Assembly: GCA_039026975.1 (NCBI GenBank)
Contig: JBCCLI010000006.1
Location: 1 to 44,182 of the forward strand
DNA length: 44,182 nucleotides
Origin: JBCBKZ01 sp039026975
GTDB taxonomy: Bacteria > Bacteroidota > Bacteroidia > J057
Direction of reading: 5' to 3'
Notes under the pieces: generated by a model
Told to the model about the DNA's origin: nothing
What the model saw: the letters and a program-made list of their open reading frames with translations, nothing else
Database searches by the model: none
Shown: positions 24,801-32,577 of the stretch, one piece after another
Layout: every line of letters starts with the position of its first letter
Numbering within the stretch: the first letter of the stretch is position 1
Made by a program: the position numbers and the translations under genes

Positions 24801-25942
24801 GGATAGGTGTGCAGAACAATGTGATGCCGGTAAGGGTCGTGATCATAAAAGTACTGCGCAAAGGCTTTACGTTGGCCTTCCGTATTTGTATTCTCTTCTC
24901 CTATATTCCAGTTTAGGGCCAGGTGGTGCCCATAGCGGGCAATGAGTTCCCGGTAATAGAGTTTTCTTTCATCACCTAAATCTCCTCCATCTAACAGTTG
25001 GTCATTTTCTGTCTCCTGGGTCTTGAAGTGGAGATACATCCCCAGGCTATCAGCATGCGCAAAAAGAATTTCCCACTGGTCTAGTTTGGAGCAGTCCATT
25101 CTTAGTCTATCAGAAGAATTATCACTGATGTATGGAAACACGTTCTCATCATCTCCATTAATATTCATAGTCAGGAATGAGAACACATTTTGTTCTTCCT
25201 CTGCTAAATAATTAATGGCGCCTATGATTCCTTTCCCTTTTCCATTTTTCCAGCTAGGATCACCTGCTTTCCAGTCCTGGACATGCGGTTGCCAGTTTTT
25301 CCTTCTATTTCCAATATTAGGAGTGTTATCGAAGTCCTCATAGGCTAAGAAATTCTCAGGAGCATCTGCACCTATTTTGAGAAAATATTCTCCCGTTTCA
25401 GTAAACTGCAAGTATCTTTCTCCCACATATCTTAGGCGGCCTTTAGCCCTAAAATCTCTTCCACTCTTATTACTGGCTGCTACTGTAAATGAACCTGCCA
25501 GGCCATCAAGGCTGCCCAAGGGCATTCCTGCATTTTGATCATCACTCAGGGCTAGATCATCCCCTTGTCTAAAAGAAACAGAGAAGTTCCAGGTACCTGT
25601 TTGATCTGGAGCAAAATGTACTCGCCATACATTACCTGAGTCTGCGCTACTTTCTGCAGCCATTCCATCAGCTGCAAAATATCCTGGGACTACATAACTG
25701 GTGTTTCCCTGCGAAAAGGTAACATTTAGTCGGTAATAGGTGAAGGGATTTATGGCATCTGTCTCTTTGGCTTGGGGTCCTTCTATAGAGAGGGTGATTT
25801 TATGCCACTTTTGAAGGGTACCAGACAGGGAGGTTTTTTCCGGGAGGGTATTTTGACCGAGTACATTACTCAAGGAAATTAGTATACCCAGAAGGATAGA
25901 GAAAGGACGATGGACTTGTAGAGTTGAAATTACAGGAGGCAT
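21833..25942 (-). CDS. Multidomain DUF5060 glycoside-hydrolase-like protein with T9SS tail
   Basis: A 1369-residue exported protein. The order, by residue: signal peptide (about 10-30); DUF5060 beta-sandwich (about 38-155); a TIM-barrel catalytic-like region (about 170-510); a C-terminal beta domain (to about 600); a PKD/Ig-like domain (about 608-700); a CBM-like jelly-roll, similar to the GH115 C-terminal domain (about 715-890); a second Ig-like domain (about 905-990); a BACON-like domain (about 995-1085); two Fn3 domains (about 1090-1280); and a type IX secretion tail starting at SVSIYPNPAREILFIENL and ending QKVQIMK. Candidate catalytic acids are Glu349/Glu350 in WNIGEEN and Glu434 in ANDEQGG. 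It probably attacks a polysaccharide or glycoprotein at the cell surface; the substrate is unknown. No SusC/SusD pair is near. Confidence 0.8.
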   Translation of the reverse strand: MPPVISTLQVHRPFSILLGILISLSNVLGQNTLPEKTSLSGTLQKWHKITLSIEGPQAKETDAINPFTYYRLNVTFSQGNTSYVVPGYFAADGMAAESSADSGNVWRVHFAPDQTGTWNFSVSFRQGDDLALSDDQNAGMPLGSLDGLAGSFTVAASNKSGRDFRAKGRLRYVGERYLQFTETGEYFLKIGADAPENFLAYEDFDNTPNIGNRRKNWQPHVQDWKAGDPSWKNGKGKGIIGAINYLAEEEQNVFSFLTMNINGDDENVFPYISDNSSDRLRMDCSKLDQWEILFAHADSLGMYLHFKTQETENDQLLDGGDLGDERKLYYRELIARYGHHLALNWNIGEENTNTEGQRKAFAQYFYDHDPYRHHIVLHTYPNQQASVYNPLLGDASKYTGSSVQTNWNEVHDDTKKWVEDSEAAGKQWVVANDEQGGANTGVKPDGNGNNHSNIRKEVLWGNLMAGGAGVEYYFGYGFAHSDLTCEDFRSRDNMWDYNRYALQFFKNNAIPFWEMTPNDGLAAGNENWCLSKAGEQYIVYLNDGGSTTVNLGTDNATYEVKWFDPRNGGGLQNGSVQLLTASATANIGDPPSNTNSDWVALLTKTSSTNTPPTISISSAPTTGEVKIGDTVSFEATASDADGSIAKVVFYNGSTLLKEELIAPYTVEIPNIQAGTYTIYAVALDNQNAQTSSDTLSFFLQSTDGSCPALYKEENGLVVIEPERVPVEGDWELKTDIAGYTGAGYIRWNGNDQFNNPGQGLMEYTIQIQTPGTYRFNWRSRITLGNSNSEHNDSWLRFPNADDFFGEKNNGSKVYPKGSGKTPNPEGSSKDGWLKIYMNSQGEWRWIARTSDNDAHNIFVTFNNPGIYTMQISGRSKGHAIDRIIMYTEPVNANNAEALENLESLCAPSPNSPPTISFQSPQQNASFTEEDEIEIALTVSDPNLDPVTAYLYHQDTLLSEMSDSPYTFDWGTLPVGVYTLKAIAQDSANAYSDTAQVTFTVARVSLDTLNIVPDTIYVPFSAGDTTTTIESNLAWTFNTIADWIDLDPGSGNETGVVSISFLENPSLGERRGLAILDGGSKKDSLWIIQAGNPMGSLCEPPDSIWVTNSDQTSVSLSWNHVPGVTNYRIQYKEQGESTWQYVNEVADTTYTLEELMEESLYLWAIGADCNENQTLWSVPKSFQTEGFTLEPVSNLAPSFQSPIIYLVWEDMSNIEAGFIIERKTENGTYAPLDTLPANSSFFVDTFNIEPSITYTYRVITYHPTIDPGISVEVSITTNISTSLAPTTFSSVSIYPNPAREILFIENLKGKIRIQWLDIQGKLISQSEQNFTGTPSKHELTIPAHIHAGLYVILLSTERGEQMTQKVQIMK

Positions 25943-26542
25943 GATAGTTTACCTATACTTTATATTAGGCTGTACTGATTCAAGAAAGATTATTCTATAT
26001 AAGCAAGTATAGGGAAGGGAAGAATAAGGGATAGCTAAATTTCAGGTAACCAATAACACGAAAGCCGAATACCCAAATCATTGAAATACAGTGAATAGTG
26101 GAATGAGAGATCTGTGCGTAAAGCTCTCATAAGCATAAATCTGTGTACTTACTCCAAAACCTTACATATATATAATATTTTGTAAACTGAAATGAATGAA
26201 AATCATACATCTTCCCTGTTAAAACCAGTTTATGAATAAGCAACACTTCTATTTGATAGGGATATTCATTCTGATAAAATTTCTCGTCCATACACTTCTC
26301 TTATAAAGGGTTGGCTTAGCTAGAGATGAGGACTATACTTAATGGAGGAAGAGTGCTTAATATGAGGCTACCTGGAAGTCCCTCCCTTCATTTTCATATT
26401 TGCGCATATGATCATGCAGCGTGAAGATGTGATTTTTTCTTGTCTTTTTAGATACCGGAGGGATAAAGCCAGTGTAAGCTAAAACCTAATATCCTAACAT
26501 TATATCTGGTTACGAAAAGAACTTTCTCATTCTCACGTAGTT
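25943..26542. other. Intergenic region upstream of the 7-TM gene
   Basis: 600 bp between divergent genes. A 24-codon frame at 26232-26306 would encode a single hydrophobic helix (MNKQHFYLIGIF...), with no ribosome site and no further support. Otherwise I see AT-rich sequence with no terminator or RNA gene. Confidence 0.4.
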
Positions 26543-27463
26543 ATGCTTATATATGAAAATGGCATGAACACCTATTTGACACTAGACCGTTGGTTTGAGT
26601 TTATTTTTAGTGAGAAGAGGAGACACCAGGTAGATAAGCTAATAATTAGGATCGCACTTATTTCTTTTGTGATCCATTTGGGATTGATCTACTTACATAA
26701 AGTGGGGTTTTTTACCATATTATCTTATCCTGAAGAACTGTTTGAATATCCTATAGCAGCTATATATACTCCATTTTCCTTTATCCTGATTTATGAAGTA
26801 TTCCTGCTAGTATATTATATCCCCCAATCGTTTACTACCTCTATCTCTAAACAGTATGAAATTATTTCTCTGATCATTCTCCGCAGAATTTTCAAGGATA
26901 TATCTAAAGTTGATCTTCAACAAAACTGGTGGCTGTTTGAATTTAACCGTAATTTATTAATAGACCTAGTGGGCTTCTTAGCCATTTTTGGGCTAATCCT
27001 ATTGTTCCAAAAAGTTGAGGCAGAGCGGATACCTACCCAAAGACATCAGGAAGATGTGCAAAGATTTATTAGGTTTAAAAGACGCTTAAGCCTTAGCCTT
27101 ATTCCTTTATTGATTTTGATCAGTTGCTACAGTTTTGGGAATTGGCTATTGGAAATATACCAATTGAATACTGGTGAGATAGGTTCACTCTCAAATGTAA
27201 ATAATGTCTTCTACCATGAGTTTTTTACCTTGTTGATATTAGTAGATGTACTCATTCTCATAGTATCACTACTATACACAGACACCTATTACCAACTCGT
27301 GAGAAACTCTGGCTTTGTGATATCTACTATTTTAATTCTTCTGTCCTTTTCCACGGAAGGGATTGGAAATATAGCCTTGATAGTGCTTGCGGTATCTTTT
27401 GGGGTATTGGTAAAATGGTTATACAAAGGGTATCTGGAGAAAGGCCAGGAGTTAGACGGATAG
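26543..27463 (+). CDS. Unrecognised integral membrane protein, about 7 TM
   Basis: A 306-residue membrane protein that I cannot assign to a family. Hydrophobic helices appear at about residues 33-52, 75-93, 137-155, 184-201, 225-244, 256-270 and 274-291. Charged cytosolic-looking loops are basic (SEKRRHQVDK, RFIRFKRR). The segment IYEVFLLVYYIPQSF followed by ISLIILRRIFKDISK recalls, loosely, the S2 to S4-like part of voltage-sensor folds, but I would not name it so. Start is ATG 26543; a second Met at residue 8 (MNTYLTLDRW) is an alternative. It has long non-coding DNA on both sides, so it is a single-gene unit. Confidence 0.7.
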   Translation: MLIYENGMNTYLTLDRWFEFIFSEKRRHQVDKLIIRIALISFVIHLGLIYLHKVGFFTILSYPEELFEYPIAAIYTPFSFILIYEVFLLVYYIPQSFTTSISKQYEIISLIILRRIFKDISKVDLQQNWWLFEFNRNLLIDLVGFLAIFGLILLFQKVEAERIPTQRHQEDVQRFIRFKRRLSLSLIPLLILISCYSFGNWLLEIYQLNTGEIGSLSNVNNVFYHEFFTLLILVDVLILIVSLLYTDTYYQLVRNSGFVISTILILLSFSTEGIGNIALIVLAVSFGVLVKWLYKGYLEKGQELDG

Positions 27464-28218
27464 GTCGTGTGGCAGTAGAGTTAGCCCCCAACGGTTTTTC
27501 AATTCGGATAAGCTGCTTAAGAAATTACCCAAGTGAATTTTCAATTCATATTTCGAAAAGAATGTCTCTCCATTTTTACAGGAAAAATGACTATTTACCT
27601 GTCTAATCAAGCCTATTTTTCTGGATAGTTAAGTTTTTGCTATACAATGCACTATATTTAGCCCTAGCTAATAGACTTATAACTATCAACCTTCCTGAAA
27701 CCCTGGTTTATACGTTCATGTAGGGCTTTTCTGCGCGCTAGTATAAATAGAAAGTTGAATTTTGGTGAAAAAGTAAATGTAATAATTGGCCTTGAATTGT
27801 CTTACAGATTGGTCAGTCAAAGCATCTGGACAAATTTCCTTACACTTTCCATAATTTAGTTGGGAAAATATTCAACTCCCTCATTATGTAAAAGCAATTT
27901 TTATAATTGCGAAAATATATCTTTGGGATAAAATTTATATTCGTATAAATAGTGAGGACTAGGAGAATAAAATGCTGATAGTCAGTTTCCTAATGCGTAG
28001 AGGGAGTAAATGGGGGAAAGTTAAAAATTGAATGATTGTTCATTAATTCCTCCTTGGAATAGTCTGAAAGGTTAAATTAGATGAAAGAGAGTTATTTTGC
28101 TGTTAAGTTTTAGTCATATTTGGAATATGATTTGTAAGAATTTCATTACTTTTGTGGATGTAAGAAATGAAATGTCAAAATATCCATTGGCTACATTTTA
28201 TAAAGGGTTTGCACGGAT
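27464..28218. other. Long AT-rich intergenic region
   Basis: 755 bp with no ORF of normal coding character. One 19-codon frame (27972-28031) follows an AGGAG and is basic (MLIVSFLMRRGSKWGKVKN), perhaps a leader peptide. TACTTTTG at 28147-28154 fits the Bacteroidota -7 box TAnnTTTG, 65 bp before the next gene, but no TTTG sits at the proper upstream distance. Confidence 0.4.
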
Positions 28219-29286
28219 ATGATTCTCAGCCTCATAAGATTGTGTCTTTACACCTTTGTAACCTTCTGTATGTTGGTTATAGGGCTGATTTATTTCGGTA
28301 AGCGAGCATTTCATTTTTTGAGTGTTACTGAAAAGGTAGATAGTGAAGTAGTAATAGTAGAGGGTTGGCTTCCATGGTATGCCCTAAAGCAAGTCCGAGA
28401 TAAATACAGAGAAGGTAAAATCAAAAAAATTATTTGTGTGGGGTCGCTGAAAAGTGATCTCAAGGCCAATGTGAACAATAGCGGTAAACTGGTCTGGGAC
28501 CTGTCTGATAATCCAGTTATTGTCAATAATCTTAAGGATAATATGCTCAATGTCAAAGCTAGTGGGGAGAGAATGGGAGCAGAATTCTCCAGTTTTAGTG
28601 TGCTAGTGAATGGTCATAAGATAGGGCGAAGCTTAACAAGCGAACAGGAAGAATCATATGAATTCAATCTTCCTGCAGATGTCCACAAGATAAATTATGT
28701 AGAGGTGTCCTACGGGGAGCGGAAAGAGACTCTTACAGAGGAAGGTAATGTACACGTATCATTTCTCTCCCTGGGAAATGATGAGATCATTCCTAAGGTT
28801 TTAAAATGTATTTATGAGGAGGAGAATAATACCAAGATAGAAGACATCCCCTCGTCAGTAGCCTATAATGCAGCCTTTGACCTCAAACGGTTAAAAGTAC
28901 CAGACTCCGCCTTAGTGACCATACCAGCTCCATATGTGAAGAGATTCAGGACATATGTAAGCGCTTTGGCAGCAGAGGCTTGGTTAGATAGCACAGATAA
29001 TAGGCCAGATAAAATAGACATCTATTCTTTAGGTGCACATTCCCGCCGGACGTATGAAGTGTACAATAAACTGATCGGAGATAAGGTGAATCTTGGAATT
29101 GTCTCTGTAAAAGTGATTCCTATTACAGATGCCCAACGGTCAGATCCTTACTGGTATAAGAAACAGAAAATCTTAAGGGGATGGACTGAGGCTTTAAAGT
29201 ATCTCACCACTAAGTTCACCATGATGTGGACAGATGAGGATGATTTTAAAATCTATCTTGATAGTACCCATAAGCGAGTTATTTAA
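28219..29286 (+). CDS. YdcF/DUF218-fold membrane protein with carbohydrate-binding-like insertion
   Basis: A 355-residue protein. One N-terminal membrane helix (about 5-27) is followed by a YdcF/SanA (DUF218) fold split in two. The first part is VDSEVVIVEGWLPWYALKQV to KKIICVGS (about 40-76). The second, from VAYNAAFDLKRLKVP (about 214), includes the conserved RTYVSALAAEAWL and LGAHSRRTYEVYNKL. Between them, residues about 95-185 form a beta-rich insert: LNVKASGERMGAEFSSFSVL and VNGHKIGRS resemble calcium-dependent xylan-binding modules (CBM36/60 type). YdcF-like proteins are tied to envelope polysaccharide or peptidoglycan work. With a sugar transferase next on the strand, a periplasmic glycan role is plausible (inference). 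Confidence 0.72.
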   Translation: MILSLIRLCLYTFVTFCMLVIGLIYFGKRAFHFLSVTEKVDSEVVIVEGWLPWYALKQVRDKYREGKIKKIICVGSLKSDLKANVNNSGKLVWDLSDNPVIVNNLKDNMLNVKASGERMGAEFSSFSVLVNGHKIGRSLTSEQEESYEFNLPADVHKINYVEVSYGERKETLTEEGNVHVSFLSLGNDEIIPKVLKCIYEEENNTKIEDIPSSVAYNAAFDLKRLKVPDSALVTIPAPYVKRFRTYVSALAAEAWLDSTDNRPDKIDIYSLGAHSRRTYEVYNKLIGDKVNLGIVSVKVIPITDAQRSDPYWYKKQKILRGWTEALKYLTTKFTMMWTDEDDFKIYLDSTHKRVI

Positions 29287-29830
29287 TCATCATTCATTTT
29301 TTTCTCACCCATATTTTCAATAGGAAGTAAATTCCTGAGGGAACGTAAAAGATTCCTTTCTTAATAAACTGACTATGAGATTTTTAGAGGGTTTACTTTT
29401 CTATTAGTATTTCTGAAAATCTAATCTAGGTTCTTTTCGAATGAGAACTTGTTTACGCTTAGCGATAGCCGATTTTTTATGAAATTACGATCGTAGGATA
29501 AATCGAGGGTTCGTTGTTTTTGATTTTTCCACTAAAAAAAATCTAAATCTCTCCAATCGGAATCAGAATATTACCACTCATTCAGCTTTCCATAAATTCA
29601 GCATTAATTCCTTGTACTTTGGGATTGTAGTGATAGCTATTATTTAGTAATTAATATTTTCCAGGAAAGATTTAAATTTTGGTATTCTTAGTTCAGAAAA
29701 AATATTTAAAAATAATTTTGTGAATTTTGCTTTATAAGTAAAATAGGAATGTTTTTTGAATGGTTATTGTATAAAAATTACTGTCCTGGATTAATAGGTT
29801 TAAGTTCATCAGTTAGATCGTCCCACTATA
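29287..29830. other. AT-rich leader region before sugar transferase gene
   Basis: 544 bp, strongly AT-rich. A short inverted repeat (GTTCT...AGAAC, 29430-29448) and a TACGATCGTA palindrome near 29488 are the only structures noticed. No ORF is credible and no clear terminator follows the YdcF-like gene, so readthrough into the sugar transferase is possible. Confidence 0.4.
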
Positions 29831-31207
29831 ATGAAGGTCAAAAAACAACGGATCATTTTTTTCTACATCCTCGTAGAGCTTCTCTTGATCAACCTATCCT
29901 TTTTTTCAGTTTCTAAAATTAAGTATGACACTTTTTTTAGGGATGGGTATTCTTTACTCCTCCTTATCTATAACCTTAGCTGGGTAGCTGTAGTCTTCAT
30001 TAACGGCACCCAGGACAGGTATATGCGAGTGAATACCCTTAAAAGGATCAAAGACCAATTCTCTAGCTTACTACTATTTTTAGGGGTTTCTTCCCCATTA
30101 GTCCTACTGGTAGAGCAGGATAACTATTCCCGCACCATGATATTCGGGACATTGCTGCTGTTTTTTGCCTTAGATTTCTTGGTATTTGGAATAGCTAACA
30201 AGCTTATAAAGGATGGGAAAGGTCAAAGTTTTGGGTCTCGTCTTCTAATTCTAGGCGCCGAGAAAAATGGAAAACAGCTATTAGATTTCACCAAGAAAAA
30301 TAAGCACTTAGGATATAATGTAATAGGATTTCTGGACGACCAGAAAAAAATAGGAAATAATGGCGTGAACGTCATCGGTAAAGTAGATGATTTATCTAAA
30401 GTGCTAGAGGAGAATTATGTAGATGAAATCATCATCACTCTTCCTATGTCGCAGGAGGGTAAAATAAAGACAGCTATTAAAACGGCTGATGACAAAGGGG
30501 TGAGGGTAAACCTTGTTCCTGATTTCTTAAAAGTATTTGATAAGGGGTATAGGGCTTACAACATTAATACCCTTCCCATAATAGAGACCAGAAGTATACC
30601 GTTAGATGAATTTTCTAACTTCCTTCTTAAAAAGGTCTTTGATATTTTATTCGCTACCTCAGTACTTATTTTCTTTTCTCCTATTCTGCTCCTCATAGCT
30701 ATTCTCATAAAAATTGATAGCAAAGGCCCCATCTTTTACAAGCCTATCAGAAAAGGGCTTAAAGGAAATGACTTTGTCTGCTTCAAGTTCAGATCTATGT
30801 ATGTAGATAATACTGACGGGGCAGGTACTAAATCTACTGTTAAAGATGATCCCAGAATCACTGGGATAGGCAAATTTATGAGGAAGTATGATATTGATGA
30901 GTTACCACAATTTATCAATGTGCTAAAGGGAGATATGAGTGTAGTAGGCCCCAGACCGCACAGAGTAAACTTAAATGATGAGCTGTCTAAGGTGGTTAAC
31001 AGATACATGATCCGTCATTATGTGAAGCCGGGTCTGACGGGTTGGGCACAGGTGAATGGATGGAGAGGCCCTACAGTTACGGAAGAGCAAAAGACGCAAC
31101 GGATCAAGCATGACCTTTGGTACATAGAAAACTGGAGCTTTTGGCTAGATATTAAATGTATATTCCTTACCGTTTTCGGGAGAAAAACCAGAGTAAACGC
31201 TTTCTAA
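29831..31207 (+). CDS. WcaJ-type polyprenyl glycosylphosphotransferase
   Basis: A 458-residue initiating transferase of exopolysaccharide or capsule synthesis. It moves a sugar-1-phosphate from a nucleotide sugar to undecaprenyl phosphate at the inner membrane. Four N-terminal helices (about 9-27, 41-57, 80-95, 103-121) lead to a Rossmann-like CoA-binding-type domain (SRLLILGAEKNGKQLLDF, about 136-153). A re-entrant helix (about 268-293) precedes the catalytic PGT domain, with KFRSM, the Asp-Glu pair in DIDELPQF (Asp356, Glu357), VVGPRPHR and KPGLTGWAQVNGWRG. Length and layout match the WcaJ/PssY-like large PGTs; glucose-1-phosphate is the common substrate. No glycosyltransferase cluster follows. 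Confidence 0.93.
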   Translation: MKVKKQRIIFFYILVELLLINLSFFSVSKIKYDTFFRDGYSLLLLIYNLSWVAVVFINGTQDRYMRVNTLKRIKDQFSSLLLFLGVSSPLVLLVEQDNYSRTMIFGTLLLFFALDFLVFGIANKLIKDGKGQSFGSRLLILGAEKNGKQLLDFTKKNKHLGYNVIGFLDDQKKIGNNGVNVIGKVDDLSKVLEENYVDEIIITLPMSQEGKIKTAIKTADDKGVRVNLVPDFLKVFDKGYRAYNINTLPIIETRSIPLDEFSNFLLKKVFDILFATSVLIFFSPILLLIAILIKIDSKGPIFYKPIRKGLKGNDFVCFKFRSMYVDNTDGAGTKSTVKDDPRITGIGKFMRKYDIDELPQFINVLKGDMSVVGPRPHRVNLNDELSKVVNRYMIRHYVKPGLTGWAQVNGWRGPTVTEEQKTQRIKHDLWYIENWSFWLDIKCIFLTVFGRKTRVNAF

Positions 31208-31236
31208 ACAAGACTAACTATTTATCAGAATAATTC

Positions 31237-31267
31237 GCATCGCCGCTTTTGTGGCGATGCTTTTTTT
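31237..31267 (+). terminator. Rho-independent terminator
   Basis: A perfect 8-bp GC-rich stem (GCATCGCC / GGCGATGC), 8-nt loop and seven T, 29 bp after the sugar transferase stop. The T run overlaps the stop codon of the convergent FAD oxidoreductase gene. Confidence 0.95.
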
Positions 31268-32402
31268 ATAGCTTCTGAATGAGTTCTTCTGCCAACCCAA
31301 AGGAGTGCGTCATCCCGGCGCCACCCACTCCTGTTACTAGTGTATTTTTAGGCGAAACGTATTTAATGAAATCTATGCCGTGCGGATTCTTGGCGTATAC
31401 CCCATACCATCTTTCCATGATGCGCATATCTGGCCCCTGAAAAAAGGTCCTAAGGTAGTCCATGATGTAGGTGTTTACCTCCTCTCTAATGAAAGGATCA
31501 AAGCTCTTGGCATACTCATGAGAATCACCTAACACAAGCTCTCCCTTGCCGTTTTGGGAAACCATTACATGTATGCCCCAGTCAAAAAACTGAGGGCTTT
31601 CTTCCTGTATCCTTGCTTTAAGAGCTGGAAGGCTAGGACAATCAGCAAAGGAAGCATAATGTGCCAAGGTAAGCCCTGCACATAAAGAAGCACCTACCCT
31701 CCATCCACCAGCCTGGGGAAAGGTCCTTAGCATTTGGAGCTTGGACTTAATGAGGGCAGACCCTAGGAATACCTGAGGATACAGAGTTTCAAAATCAGAC
31801 CCGCAACAAATAAAGGCTTGATCAAACATCCACTCTTCTCCATTAGTAGCCAGCCTCCCGTCTTCCATATGCTGGACAGGATGATCAAAGAGGACTTGGC
31901 AGTTAGCTTGATGCTGAAGCCAGCTTGCCAGCTTTTGGGGGACCTCTCTGGGATCTACTATCATCTCCGTTTCACTCCTGAGTGCTCCCTTAAGCCCTCT
32001 GGGATTAATGCCTTGATAGGTTTGAAGCACCTCATCTGGAGAACAAAGACTTACCTGAAACCTTTTATCGCTAGCCCCTTCCTGAAACTCTTGAAGGATA
32101 TGCCATTCATCCTCATGATAGGCAAGATGGAGAGAGCCATTTTCTATTCTCCAGAACCCACATGTATCAGAAGCTTCCCGCCAAAGTTCTCTACTTCTAA
32201 GCGCACGCCTTAAGCCTTTTCCGGCTGCCTGCCCTATGGGCCATATCATACCAAAATTCCGGATGGAGGCACCCACAGCTTGGCTGTTTCTTTCAAAAAC
32301 AGTTACCCCCAGGCCCTTGCGGGCAGCCATGTAGGCTAGGGTGAGCCCCACTATACCTCCTCCAATAATGGCTATTTCTGTGTGTTTAGAATGAGCTGGC
32401 AT
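31266..32402 (-). CDS. FAD-dependent glycine/D-amino-acid-oxidase-like enzyme (TIGR03364-like)
   Basis: A 378-residue flavoprotein of the DAO family. The FAD-binding dinucleotide fold is IAIIGGGIVGLTLAYMAARKG (about residues 10-30), followed by VFERNSQAVGASIRNFGMIWP. The second flavin contact region near the C-terminus is TGVGGAGMTHSFGLAEEL. The NFGMIWP and WYGVYAKNP phrases recall the TIGR03364 clade, which, as I recall, is often found with phosphonate genes and a phosphonatase-like hydrolase; no such hydrolase is here. It should oxidise an amine, perhaps a methylated amino-phosphonate or amino acid. The transporter gene diverges from it 175 bp away and may supply the substrate. Confidence 0.8.
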   Translation of the reverse strand: MPAHSKHTEIAIIGGGIVGLTLAYMAARKGLGVTVFERNSQAVGASIRNFGMIWPIGQAAGKGLRRALRSRELWREASDTCGFWRIENGSLHLAYHEDEWHILQEFQEGASDKRFQVSLCSPDEVLQTYQGINPRGLKGALRSETEMIVDPREVPQKLASWLQHQANCQVLFDHPVQHMEDGRLATNGEEWMFDQAFICCGSDFETLYPQVFLGSALIKSKLQMLRTFPQAGGWRVGASLCAGLTLAHYASFADCPSLPALKARIQEESPQFFDWGIHVMVSQNGKGELVLGDSHEYAKSFDPFIREEVNTYIMDYLRTFFQGPDMRIMERWYGVYAKNPHGIDFIKYVSPKNTLVTGVGGAGMTHSFGLAEELIQKL

Positions 32403-32577
32403 GTAGCTATTGAATATTTATTTCTATGAATGACCTTTTACCAAGTATACCTTTTTTCTTTGGGAAAATACTTGATACAGATGAGCTTATTGTTACCTAT
32501 TTCAGAATGAATCTTCTCTTCCTGACTGAGTAAGCCAAAAGTTTCTTAGCTTACTTATTCAAAGACTCCAGAACCCT

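Noticed and set aside
26232..26306. A 24-codon hydrophobic micro-ORF
   Set aside because: Single-helix peptides arise often by chance in AT-rich DNA, and there is no translation signal.
27415..27606. A 63-codon frame overlapping the end of the 7-TM gene
   Set aside because: It is out of frame with the real gene and half of it lies in the coding end; no start context.
27972..28031. A 19-codon basic micro-ORF after AGGAG
   Set aside because: Not listed as a gene, since length is too short to judge; kept as a remark in the gap description.
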